Shown here piece after piece: positions 46,096 through 53,982 of a DNA stretch of 64,000 bases. The stretch is from JBDHTS01 sp044221445 (GTDB lineage Bacteria; Pseudomonadota; Alphaproteobacteria; Micavibrionales; Micavibrionaceae): assembly GCA_044221445.1 (NCBI GenBank), contig JBGAPF010000007.1, positions 27,537-91,536 of the forward strand, in the 5' to 3' direction. The translations under genes were made by a program, and so were the position numbers. The notes under the pieces were generated by a model. That model did not search any database. It was not told the DNA's origin and saw nothing but the letters and a program-made list of their open reading frames with translations. Position 1 is the stretch's first letter. Each line of letters begins with the position of its first letter.

Positions 46096-46110
46096 TGATA
46101 ACGATTATCA
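46096..46110. promoter_or_regulatory. Fur-like box upstream of the iron operon
   Basis: TGATAA-CGA-TTATCA, a 6-bp-arm palindrome matching the core of the Fur consensus (GATAATGATAATCATTATC-like), 13 nt upstream of the cupredoxin ATG on its minus strand. It would give repression in iron excess. In alphaproteobacteria an Irr-type regulator is also possible. Confidence 0.75.
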
Positions 46111-46354
46111 TCCTCATAAAGCACCAGAAGAAAATGGCAAGAAAAATTTACATGGCATCTAAAAACCTGAATTTTAATATTCATAACCTTATTAAGGATG
46201 CCCCTATCAAATGCTTCTCAGAAAAACAGCGACACCCGCACGCCGCCCTTAATTGACACCTCTGCATGAATCTGTTTTCTGGACTTGCTTTTGTTTTGTC
46301 GTCGCCTTACATAGACATAACCAGACATCATCGATCCGCAAAGGGAACACTATC

Positions 46355-47368
46355 ATGACCGCCAAAGTCGCCATCAACGGTTTCGGACGCATTGGACGCC
46401 TGGTCCTGCGCTCTTATTTCGAAGCAGGCCGCAGCGACCTCGATTTCGCCGTTATCAACGACCTGGCCGACCTGAAAGCCAATGCGCACCTGCTGAAATA
46501 CGATTCGGTCCATGGCCGCTTTCCTTTTGAGATCGAAACCCAGGGCAACGATATCCTTGTCGTCAAAGGACACAAAATAAAATGCGTCCAGGTCAAGGAT
46601 CCGGCACAGCTCCCCTGGAAAGAAAACGGCATCGACGTCGCGCTGGAATGCTCGGGCATTTTCACGACCCGCGACAGCGCCGGCAAGCACCTGGAGGCCG
46701 GGGCGAAAAAAGTCCTGATCTCCGCCCCTGCGACGGATGAAGACATCACGGTCGTTTACGGCGTCAACAGCGACAAGCTGACGAAAGACCACAAGATCGT
46801 TTCAAACGCCTCCTGCACAACGAACTGCCTGGCGCCGGTCGCCTATGTGCTGAACAACGGTATCGGCATCGAAAAAGGCTTTATGACGACCATTCACTCC
46901 TATACAGGGGACCAGAGAATCGTCGACACCAACCATAAAGACCTTCACCGCGCCCGCGCCGCCGCGCTGAGCATGATTCCGACCACAACCGGCGCCGCCA
47001 AGGCCGTCGGCAAGGTGCTGCCGGAACTGAAAGGAAAGCTGGACGGCGTTTCGATGCGGGTCCCGACCCCGAACGTTTCGGTCGTCGATTTCAAATTCAT
47101 TTCCAAGCGCCCGACGACGCCCGAAGAAGTGAACGAACTGATCAAGAAAGCGGCCAACGGCAACGCGCTGAAAGGCATTCTCGGATTTTATATGGAAGAC
47201 CTGGTTTCCCACGATTTCAACCACGATCCGCATTCGTCGATGTTCGCTGTCAACGAAACCAAAGTCATTGACGGCAACATGGTACGCGTCATGGCCTGGT
47301 ATGACAATGAATGGGGCTTTTCGAACCGCATGCTGGACACGGCAGTGAAGATGGCGAGTTTGGGCTAA
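46355..47368 (+). CDS. gap: Glyceraldehyde-3-phosphate dehydrogenase
   Basis: NAD-dependent glycolytic dehydrogenase, 337 residues. NAD fold INGFGRIGRLVLR, catalytic SNASCTTNCLAPV with the active Cys, THSYTGDQRIVD-like segment (TIHSYTGDQR), and C-terminal WYDNEWGFSNRMLDTA. ATG 46355 with AAAGGGA 9 nt upstream replaces the longer open frame. The 271-nt region before it holds the Fur box at its far end and no further gene. A degenerate copy of this gene's last 54 nt lies at 48104. Confidence 0.96.
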   Translation: MTAKVAINGFGRIGRLVLRSYFEAGRSDLDFAVINDLADLKANAHLLKYDSVHGRFPFEIETQGNDILVVKGHKIKCVQVKDPAQLPWKENGIDVALECSGIFTTRDSAGKHLEAGAKKVLISAPATDEDITVVYGVNSDKLTKDHKIVSNASCTTNCLAPVAYVLNNGIGIEKGFMTTIHSYTGDQRIVDTNHKDLHRARAAALSMIPTTTGAAKAVGKVLPELKGKLDGVSMRVPTPNVSVVDFKFISKRPTTPEEVNELIKKAANGNALKGILGFYMEDLVSHDFNHDPHSSMFAVNETKVIDGNMVRVMAWYDNEWGFSNRMLDTAVKMASLG

Positions 47369-47393
47369 ACAGCTTTTAACGATAGAGCAAAGT

Positions 47394-47428
47394 AAATAAA
47401 AAAAGCGCGGGAACGCCTGTTTTTATTT
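47394..47428 (+). terminator. Hairpin terminator after gap
   Basis: AAATAAAAA (47394-47402) pairs with TTTTTATTT (47420-47428) around a short GCG/CGC core. It could work in both directions, serving gap and the convergent sugar transferase. Confidence 0.5.
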
Positions 47429-48045
47429 CAGAACAGATGCGGTTTTCTTAATTCTTGAGACTGTTGTTCTGGCGGTCGTGCAGCCTTGGAAAAATTCGCT
47501 CTCGCTTTGGGGATAGCACCCGTATTCTCTCCGCGCCATACGACGGCAACAGTTTTAAACAAAATACTTAAATCACCCGCTATAGTATGATTGCTTGCAT
47601 ATGCCTCATCCAAGCTTACACTTGCAGAAATATCGCGCCGACATGTCACTTGCGCCAACCCAGTGATACCCGGACGCACTGAGAAACGCGGACCATCTGA
47701 TACTTTCCCCGAAGTAAGAGGTCGTGGTCCGACAAGTGACATATCACCCTTAAGCACATTCCAGAATTGGGGAACTTCATCCAGACTCGTTCTGCGAAGA
47801 AAATGGCCCAGTCTTGTCATCCGCTCTTCATCAGGCAAAAGGACGCCACAGGCATCCCTTTCTTCCATCATGCTGCGGAATTTAAGAATTATAAATGGCT
47901 TTCGGTGAAGGCCTTGGCGCTGCTGTCTGAAAAGAACCGGACCACCCATTGATATCCTAACCGCTGCCGCGGCAAGCAATGCCGGAATGGCGAAAATTAC
48001 CATCCCCGCCACCGCTCCGGTTATATCGAATAATCTTTTCATCAT
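47428..48045 (-). CDS. Bacterial sugar transferase (phosphoglycosyl transferase, monotopic type)
   Basis: A 205-residue initiating glycosyl-1-phosphate transferase that loads a sugar onto undecaprenyl phosphate at the inner membrane. The reentrant membrane helix (FDITGAVAGMVIFAIPALLAAAA) precedes GPVLFRQQRQGLHRKPFIILKFRSM, RRTSLDEVPQFWNVLKGDMSLVGPRP and RPGITGLAQV, the diagnostic WcaJ/PglC-type blocks. No other polysaccharide genes are near. It sits on the opposite strand between gap and fbaB, where pgk lies in many alphaproteobacteria, flanked by a gap fragment, which suggests insertion. Confidence 0.9.
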   Translation of the reverse strand: MMKRLFDITGAVAGMVIFAIPALLAAAAVRISMGGPVLFRQQRQGLHRKPFIILKFRSMMEERDACGVLLPDEERMTRLGHFLRRTSLDEVPQFWNVLKGDMSLVGPRPLTSGKVSDGPRFSVRPGITGLAQVTCRRDISASVSLDEAYASNHTIAGDLSILFKTVAVVWRGENTGAIPKARANFSKAARPPEQQSQELRKPHLF

Positions 48046-48103
48046 TGCGGGATATAATCATATTATAATTATGGCAAGAATTAATTCACTCTATTCGACG
48101 TGA

Positions 48104-48157
48104 GGCGTTTCGGGCCGCATGCTGAATACGGTCATAAAGATGGCAAGCCTGAGTTGA
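48104..48157 (+). pseudogene. Degenerate copy of the 3' end of gap
   Basis: Aligning the last 54 nt of gap (47315-47368) with 48104-48157 gives 39 identities by my count. In the same frame the remnant reads G-V-S-G-R-M-L-N-T-V-I-K-M-A-S-L-S-stop versus gap G-F-S-N-R-M-L-D-T-A-V-K-M-A-S-L-G-stop, with 11 of 17 residues equal. It has no start or upstream gap sequence. A terminator follows at 48182. This looks like the second half of an insertion that duplicated the gap end. Confidence 0.75.
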
Positions 48158-48181
48158 ATAAGATTGTCCTTTTAAAAAAAG

Positions 48182-48205
48182 CCAGATCTTTCGATCTGGA
48201 TTTTT
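48182..48205. terminator. Bidirectional Rho-independent terminator
   Basis: CCAGATC (48182-48188), TTTC loop, GATCTGG (48193-48199), preceded by AAAAAAA and followed by ATTTTTT, so it can act on both strands. It is a plausible original gap terminator. Confidence 0.8.
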
Positions 48206-48310
48206 TATAATATATGTTGTTTTTAGGAGGTTAAATCCTTGATTTGACAGCAACCCCGCCGATGTTATAGGACTAGCCCTGAAAAACGGTTTATTTTTAT
48301 GGAGTTTTAA

Positions 48311-49288
48311 ATGGCCCAGACGGCTGTGAAGGCGGTTCAACCATCCGCCAGCAAAGGAACATCTTCCATGACCCCTGAAGTAGAGAAAATACTTTCCTGG
48401 TACGGCTCCGAAAACCCCGGAGTCAAAGGCAGCCTGTATCGCCTGATGATGCACGGCAGGCTGGCCGGAACGGGCAAGATGGTCATTCTTCCGGTCGACC
48501 AGGGTTTCGAACACGGTCCGGCGCGCAGCTTCGGCATGAATCCGGACGCCTACGACCCGTTTTATCATTACCAGATGGCCATCGACAGCGGATGCAACGC
48601 CTATGCCGCGCCGTTGGGCAGCCTTGAAGCCTGCGCCGACGCGCTGGCCGGGCAGATCCCGACCGTTCTGAAAATGAACAGCGCCAACAGCCTGTCCGCC
48701 GAAAAAGTGAACCCGGACCAGGCCGTGACCGCGACTATCGACGACGCCCTGCGCCTTGGCTGCACCGCCATCGGGTATACGATCTATCCGGGGTCGGGCG
48801 CGATGTACAACCAGTATGAAGAACTGCGCGACCTGACCCGCGAGGCCAAGGCGAAAGGCCTTGCCGTCATCGTATGGTCTTACGCCCGCGGCGGCACGCT
48901 GTCTAAAGAGGGCGAACTGGCCATCGACACCATCGCTTACGGCGCGCACATGGCCTGCCTGCTCGGCGCGAACATAGTGAAAGTCAAACTGCCTTCCGAC
49001 CACCTGGAAAGCCCGGAAGCCAAAAAATCCTTTATAGACAACAAAATCGCCATCAAGACCCAGGCAGACCGTGTGCGCGAAGTGGTGCGCTCCTGCTTCA
49101 ACGGGCGCCGCATCGTCATCTTCTCGGGCGGCAACGCTAAGGATGCGGCGGCAGTGCTCCAGGACGCCCGCGACATCCGCGACGGCGGCGGGCAAGGCTC
49201 GATCATCGGCCGCAACTGCTTCCAGCGCCCCCATGCCGAAGGCATGAAGCTGCTTTCCGATATGATGGATATTTTCAAGCAAGCCTGA
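48311..49288 (+). CDS. fbaB: Class I fructose-bisphosphate aldolase (DhnA type)
   Basis: Schiff-base aldolase of glycolysis/gluconeogenesis, 325 residues. The DhnA-type fold shows LPVDQGFEHGPARSF at the start, YAAPLGSLEACAD, CTAIGYTIYPGSGAMYNQ, VWSYARGG, ANIVKVKLPSDHL with the catalytic Lys, and FSGGNAKDAAAVL for phosphate binding. Length and motif order fit; not the metal-dependent class II enzyme. The first ~18 residues are low-complexity, so ATG 48368 (MTPEVEK) is a possible later start. It lies beyond the sugar-transferase islet. Confidence 0.95.
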   Translation: MAQTAVKAVQPSASKGTSSMTPEVEKILSWYGSENPGVKGSLYRLMMHGRLAGTGKMVILPVDQGFEHGPARSFGMNPDAYDPFYHYQMAIDSGCNAYAAPLGSLEACADALAGQIPTVLKMNSANSLSAEKVNPDQAVTATIDDALRLGCTAIGYTIYPGSGAMYNQYEELRDLTREAKAKGLAVIVWSYARGGTLSKEGELAIDTIAYGAHMACLLGANIVKVKLPSDHLESPEAKKSFIDNKIAIKTQADRVREVVRSCFNGRRIVIFSGGNAKDAAAVLQDARDIRDGGGQGSIIGRNCFQRPHAEGMKLLSDMMDIFKQA

Positions 49289-49310
49289 AATTCCAATACT
49301 GCACTCTGCG

Positions 49311-49347
49311 GGACGCCAGGATGTTAAATATCTTGGCGTCCTTGCTT
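49311..49347 (+). terminator. Terminator after fbaB
   Basis: A 12-bp stem: GGACGCCAGGAT (49311-49322) and ATCTTGGCGTCC (49330-49341), one G-U pair, then TTGCTTT. The T-run is poor, so it is a weaker call. Confidence 0.55.
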
Positions 49348-49385
49348 TATGGCGCTACCATTCGTTTTTTATAAGGAGATTTTTC

Positions 49386-50303
49386 ATGGGTGTATTCGTT
49401 CTTGTCTTTGCTTTCGTCGCCCTTGTCCTGGTAGCCAAAGGCGTCCGGGCGGTCCCCCAGGGTATGGAATATACGGTGGAGCGGTTCGGGCGTTACACCC
49501 AGACGCTTTCCCCCGGCCTGCATTTCATCATCCCCGTCGTCGACGGGATCGGCGCACGGCTCAGCATGATGGAGACCGTTCTGGACGTCCCCTCGCAGGA
49601 AGTCATCACCAAGGACAACGCGCTGGTTAAGGTCGACGGCGTCGTGTTCTACCAGGTACTGAACGCCGCCAAGGCGGCCTATGAAGTGCGCAACCTGGAA
49701 CACGCCATTCTCAACCTGACCATGACCAACCTGCGGACCGTCATGGGATCGCTGACGCTCGACGAACTGTTGTCGGAGCGCGACCAGATCAACGCCCGGC
49801 TGCTCGGCATCGTCGACGACGCCACGGCGCCCTGGGGAATTAAGGTGACGCGGATAGAGGTCAAGGATATTAGCCCGCCGCGCGACCTGGTGGAATCGAT
49901 GGGCCGCCAGATGAAAGCGGAACGGGAAAAACGCGCGATCATCCTTGAGGCGCAAGGCACGCGCGAATCCGCCATCCTGCGCGCCGAAGGCGAAAAACAG
50001 GCGGCCATCCTGCAGTCCGAAGGACGCAAGGAAGCTGCCTTCCGCGACGCCGAGGCCCGCGAACGTTCGGCTCAGGCCGAAGCGGCGGCGACGCAGATGG
50101 TGTCCCAGGCCATATCGGCCGGAAACACACAGGCCCTGAATTATTTCATCGCCCAGAAATATGTCGAGGCCCTGGGTGAATTCGCCCGGTCCCCGAACCA
50201 GAAGATGATCTTCATGCCCCTGGAATCCAGCGGCATCATGGGGTCTATCGGCGGCATCACCGAACTGGTCCAGGATGCCATGCAGCAGGGTGTACGGAAA
50301 TGA
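49386..50303 (+). CDS. qmcA: SPFH/Band-7 protein QmcA
   Basis: Inner-membrane prohibitin-like scaffold, 305 residues. A single N-terminal span (GVFVLVFAFVALVLVAKGV) is followed by the Band-7 domain (VPQGMEYTVERFGRYTQTLSPGLH, TKDNALVKVDGVVFYQV, AILNLTMTNLRTVMGSLTLDELLSERD) and a long charged coiled coil (EREKRAIILEAQGTRE on). AAGGAG lies 8 nt before ATG 49386. Its stop overlaps nfeD by 4 nt; the two form the conserved qmcA-nfeD pair. Confidence 0.94.
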   Translation: MGVFVLVFAFVALVLVAKGVRAVPQGMEYTVERFGRYTQTLSPGLHFIIPVVDGIGARLSMMETVLDVPSQEVITKDNALVKVDGVVFYQVLNAAKAAYEVRNLEHAILNLTMTNLRTVMGSLTLDELLSERDQINARLLGIVDDATAPWGIKVTRIEVKDISPPRDLVESMGRQMKAEREKRAIILEAQGTRESAILRAEGEKQAAILQSEGRKEAAFRDAEARERSAQAEAAATQMVSQAISAGNTQALNYFIAQKYVEALGEFARSPNQKMIFMPLESSGIMGSIGGITELVQDAMQQGVRK

Positions 50304-50752
50304 CCGCGTTCCTGTCGGCTATGGTTTTCTGGCACTGGCTGATCCTCGGCGTTGCCCTCATGGCGGTCGAGGCTTTCGCGCCCGGCGCGTTCTTCTTGTG
50401 GCCGGGCGTATCGGCGATTATTATCGGAATCGTTGCCTATCTGATCCCTGGCCTGTCCTGGCAGCTGGCTGTGACAATATGGGGACTTCTGTCCGTCGTT
50501 ACAGTTACCGGCTGGATTGCCTACAGAAAAAACAATCCGGCCAAACCAACGGAAAATCCGACACTGAACCGCCGTGCGGAGCAGTACATAGGCCGCCCGT
50601 TCACCCTCACCTCTCCCATCGTCAACGGCAAAGGGGATATGCGGGTCGACGATTCCATGTGGCGGGTTGTGTCAGACGAAGACCTGCCCGCGGGCGCGCA
50701 GGTGAAGGTCGTCGCGGTCGAAGGGACGAGCCTGCGGATCGAAGCCGACTAA
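50300..50752 (+). CDS. NfeD family membrane protein
   Basis: Short NfeD partner of SPFH proteins, 150 residues. Hydrophobic N-terminal half with spans at WHWLILGVALMAVEAF, GAFFLWPGVSAIIIGIVAYLI and LAVTIWGLLSVVTVTGW, then a C-terminal OB-fold (RPFTLTSPIVNGKGDMRVDDSMWRV, GAQVKVVAVEGTSLRI). The ATGA overlap with qmcA shows coupling. Likely role: membrane-scaffold assembly; the exact function is not settled. Confidence 0.92.
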   Translation: MTAFLSAMVFWHWLILGVALMAVEAFAPGAFFLWPGVSAIIIGIVAYLIPGLSWQLAVTIWGLLSVVTVTGWIAYRKNNPAKPTENPTLNRRAEQYIGRPFTLTSPIVNGKGDMRVDDSMWRVVSDEDLPAGAQVKVVAVEGTSLRIEAD

Positions 50753-51774
50753 ACCGCGTCCGTCCATAAAACCTGCCGGATATCTTGCGCCCCGGACGCC
50801 AGCATGGCCAGACGGTCAATTCCCAAGGCTATTCCCCCGCTTTCGGGCATGCCGATATCCAGCGCGGCCAAAAAACCTTCATCGACCGGCCAGCGCTCGC
50901 CGTAGATTTTTTCTTTCAGCGTCATGTCGGCTTCGAAACGCTCCCGCTGGATTTTTGCGTCGGTCAGTTCACCGAAGGCATTCGCCAGTTCGACGCCGCA
51001 TACATACAGTTCGAACCGCTCTGCAAAGCGCGGGTCTTCCGGTTTCGGGCGGGAGAGCGCGGCCATGCTGACCGGATAATCGTAGAGGATGGTCGGTCTG
51101 CCCTGCCCCAGTCTTGGCTCGATGATGGCGCCTAGGACACGCAGCACCAAGTCTTCGAAGCCATCGTCCGCGGCTGTATGAAGCCCGAGGGCATGGAGTG
51201 CCTGCCGCAACCCTTGTTCGCCTTCCCCCGGGGGAAGGAAGGGAAGCAGGGAAAAACCGGCGTATTTTTCGAACGCCTCGCATACAGAAATCTTTTCCCA
51301 CTCGATAAAGGGATTGGCCTGACTATCCTGGTAGCGATAGGCCCCGATGCCGACGGCATGCGCGACATCCCGAAGCAGGCCGACGCAATCTTCCATGATG
51401 TCGCCGTATCCGGCATGGGCGCGATACCATTCGATCATCGTGAATTCCGCGCTGTGCAATCTCGATCCTTCGGCATTCCGGTAAACGTGGCAGATCTGGT
51501 AGATTTGCGGCAGCCCCGCCACCAGCAGCTTTTTCATCGCGAATTCAGGACTCGTATGAAGATAAAGCGCCGTTTCCCTGTCGCGTTCCGGATTCAGCAG
51601 AGTCGTGCGGAATGCGTGCAGATGGGGCTCCATGCCAGGGGATATCTGGAGGGCAGGCGTCTCCACCTCATAAAAATCCCGGGAATCGAAAAAGCCGCGC
51701 ACGGCTCGGATCGTGCTCTGCCGTACCTGCAGAAAAGGAATTTTTTCATTATACGTTTCTGGCTTCCACCACAT
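50749..51774 (-). CDS. epmA: EF-P--(R)-beta-lysine ligase (EpmA/GenX)
   Basis: Class II lysyl-tRNA-synthetase paralogue that attaches (R)-beta-lysine to elongation factor P. 341 residues from ATG 51774, which has GGAGAG 7 nt upstream; the frame opens at 51810 but that start is less supported. Motif 2 is CHVYRNAEGSRLHSAEFTMIEW, motif 3 GIALGIDRLAML. It lacks the tRNA anticodon-binding domain, as EpmA does. Converges on nfeD with a 4-nt overlap. epmB and efp are not in the window. Confidence 0.92.
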   Translation of the reverse strand: MWWKPETYNEKIPFLQVRQSTIRAVRGFFDSRDFYEVETPALQISPGMEPHLHAFRTTLLNPERDRETALYLHTSPEFAMKKLLVAGLPQIYQICHVYRNAEGSRLHSAEFTMIEWYRAHAGYGDIMEDCVGLLRDVAHAVGIGAYRYQDSQANPFIEWEKISVCEAFEKYAGFSLLPFLPPGEGEQGLRQALHALGLHTAADDGFEDLVLRVLGAIIEPRLGQGRPTILYDYPVSMAALSRPKPEDPRFAERFELYVCGVELANAFGELTDAKIQRERFEADMTLKEKIYGERWPVDEGFLAALDIGMPESGGIALGIDRLAMLASGAQDIRQVLWTDAV

Positions 51775-51951
51775 ATCGTCTCTCCGGCGCAGACAGCCAT
51801 GGTAATCCAAAACAAGGTTGAAAACATCCCTTCAGCGGATTGCAAATCTCGCTTTCTGAAGTATGCTCATCTATATCTTTCCAAGCCGGTAAAAATATGA
51901 AGGGCGCAAGAATTGCGCCTGCTGTCTGCACTAAACGAGGAGCCGCAGAAT

Positions 51952-52482
51952 ATGGCGAAAATACCGCAGCCTGCATACAGGCTGGTCAAGCGCCAGGGCC
52001 ATTTTGAGATCCGCGCCTATGAACCCATGGTGCTGGCCGAAATCCAGGTGCCAGGCTTCCGCAGGGATGCGACCAATGACGGTTTCCGCGCCCTGGCCAG
52101 CTATATTCTTGGAGCCAATAATAAGAACGAAAGAATAGCCATGACCATCCCGGTGACGACCCAGCCGTCGGATGATGTGGGCGGACAGAAAGGCTGGACG
52201 GTGCGTTTCATCATGCCCCCGGGCAGTACGCTTGGCGATCTTCCCAAGCCTGACGATAAAAACATATCTTTGATCGAGACCGATGTGGCCCGCGCCGCCG
52301 TGATCCGCTTCTCGGGGCGGACGACCGACAGTTCCCTGAAAAAAAATTCCCTTGCCCTCAAAAACTGGATCAAGGAAGAGCATCTGCTGCCCACGGCGCC
52401 CGCCACCTTTGCTTTCTACGATCCCCCTTTCACCCTCCCTTTTCTCAGGCGCAACGAAGTCCTGGTCGGGATCGAATACTAA
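51952..52482 (+). CDS. SOUL heme-binding family protein
   Basis: A 176-residue protein of the SOUL/HBP family, which bind heme or related tetrapyrroles in the cytosol or after export. Conserved YRLVKRQGHFEIRAYEPMVLAEIQV start, GFRALASYILGANNKNERIAMTIPV, and FYDPPFTLPFLRRNEVLV end. No signal peptide is seen at the chosen ATG, which has GAGGAG about 11 nt upstream. Ligand unproven here. It starts 177 nt after epmA, divergent, with a promoter region between. Confidence 0.88.
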   Translation: MAKIPQPAYRLVKRQGHFEIRAYEPMVLAEIQVPGFRRDATNDGFRALASYILGANNKNERIAMTIPVTTQPSDDVGGQKGWTVRFIMPPGSTLGDLPKPDDKNISLIETDVARAAVIRFSGRTTDSSLKKNSLALKNWIKEEHLLPTAPATFAFYDPPFTLPFLRRNEVLVGIEY

Positions 52483-52546
52483 TCTCTGGCACGCGCCCAG
52501 CCTTGGCTGTATAATCTATCCAGCTTTATTCTTCGGAGGTTTGACC

Positions 52547-53302
52547 ATGCGCATGACCCTTGTCCGTTGCCTTATGCTCGGCGCCGTTATGGCAGCCTCT
52601 TCCGCGCAGGCCCAGGACCGCCCGCCTCCGCCGCCCCTTCCCGAGGGCCAGACCATACTGAATGTTTCCGCGACCGAGCATACGCAGGTCCAGCAGGATA
52701 CGCTGATTGCCTCCCTTAACGTGACAAAGGACGGTCCGGATGCCGCCGCGATCCAGAACGATATCAACGTCCTGATGCAGCAGGCTCTTGCCAAGGCGAA
52801 AGCCGTCACCGGCATTCAGGTTTCGAACGGGCAGTATTACGTTTACCAGGACAATCCTGTCCCGCCGCAGCCGCTGCAGAAAAACGGGCAGCCAAAGGCG
52901 CCGTCCGTATGGCATGGTGCGCAAAGCATCGAATTGAAAGGCACGCAGGCGGAAGCGATCCTGAAACTGACCGGCGAATTGCAGGCCATGGGACTGACCG
53001 TCAATAACCTCTTATACACGCTATCCCCTGAAAAGTCCGATGAGGCGCAGGAATCCCTGATGGAGCAGGCGTTGATCAAGGTAAAGAAAAAAGCCGAACG
53101 CGCCGCCGCGGCTCTCGGAAAATCGAAAGTCGCCCTGGCCGAAATCACGGTGGATTCGACCAGCAACGCCATGCCGATGATGAGGATGGCGGCGCCGATG
53201 GCCGATATGCAGGCCGCGAACGAAGCGCAGGCCCCTTCGGCCGAGCCGGGCATGGCAGACATCGACCTGACGGTCAGCGCCCGGGCGCTCCTGAAGCCCT
53301 GA
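52547..53302 (+). CDS. Secreted SIMPL (DUF541) domain protein
   Basis: A 251-residue exported protein: signal peptide MRMTLVRCLMLGAVMAASSAQA, a Pro-rich linker (DRPPPPPLPEGQT), then the SIMPL domain (LNVSATEHTQVQQDTLIASL, LMQQALAKAKAVTGIQV, GLTVNNLLYTLSPEKSDEAQ, LGKSKVALAEITVDS). ATG 52547 has GGAGG 8 nt upstream; an earlier open frame to 52352 is rejected as no homology or signal lies there. SIMPL proteins are periplasmic with unclear function. It is 1 nt upstream of the first HExxH gene, so the three genes 52547-54654 form an operon. Confidence 0.88.
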   Translation: MRMTLVRCLMLGAVMAASSAQAQDRPPPPPLPEGQTILNVSATEHTQVQQDTLIASLNVTKDGPDAAAIQNDINVLMQQALAKAKAVTGIQVSNGQYYVYQDNPVPPQPLQKNGQPKAPSVWHGAQSIELKGTQAEAILKLTGELQAMGLTVNNLLYTLSPEKSDEAQESLMEQALIKVKKKAERAAAALGKSKVALAEITVDSTSNAMPMMRMAAPMADMQAANEAQAPSAEPGMADIDLTVSARALLKP

Positions 53303-53303
53303 T

Positions 53304-53972
53304 ATGCTGAACGCCGGTATAGCCGCCGCTTCGACCCTGATAATGCTGGCGGGAGGTCCGGCTATGAAATGTGCGGTGAATGTCGCGCCTGTCATCAGCG
53401 TCATCCCGCAATCACAGCCCGTACGATACGATTTTACCATGACGGCGGCGCAGCTGACCGCCATGCAGTCGGATACGGTCAGCCCCTATGCCCCGGGCAC
53501 GGAAACCATCACTCAGGGGCTCAGGTCCGACCGGCCCGTTATCGAGGCCTCCATCGGCGCCCAGTCGGTCACGTATAACGACCGTGGCATTTTCTGCATG
53601 ACCTATGGCAAGATCGATATCAGCATCAAACTGGCGCCCGTCATCTATGTCGCCAGCGACAGGCCGGCGGGCATGTGCCGGAACGCGATCCTGGATCACG
53701 AGAAAAAACACGTGCGCGTCGACCGCGAGATGATGAACAAATATGCCCAGAAAATCGGCCAGACCGTTCAGAACGCCGTAAACGAAGTCGGGGTGGTCGG
53801 CCCGATGAACCTGAACCGGCAGTACGAAGCCAAAGACTTCATGACCAAGCATATACAGAGCGCTATTCAATCGATGGAGCTGCCGCTTTACAACGAAATG
53901 CGCGCCCGCCAGGCGGAGGTTGATTCCCTGGAGGAATATCAGCGTGTCGGCTGGTTCTGTAAGGGAAAGTAA
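53304..53972 (+). CDS. Secreted HExxH protein 1
   Basis: A 222-residue exported protein (hydrophobic N-terminus AGIAAASTLIMLAGG). It has a zincin-like motif DHEKKHVRVDRE, HExxH with a further D/E-rich context, and Cys near the start and end (KCAVNV; FCKGK). A second gene with the same layout follows. Whether it is a true protease is unproven; the HExxH and the ER-like Cys arrangement suggest a Zn-dependent hydrolase of an unfamiliar (possibly DUF922-like) family. The start is 1 nt after the SIMPL stop. Confidence 0.72.
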   Translation: MLNAGIAAASTLIMLAGGPAMKCAVNVAPVISVIPQSQPVRYDFTMTAAQLTAMQSDTVSPYAPGTETITQGLRSDRPVIEASIGAQSVTYNDRGIFCMTYGKIDISIKLAPVIYVASDRPAGMCRNAILDHEKKHVRVDREMMNKYAQKIGQTVQNAVNEVGVVGPMNLNRQYEAKDFMTKHIQSAIQSMELPLYNEMRARQAEVDSLEEYQRVGWFCKGK

Positions 53973-53982
53973 AGGCGGGCCC

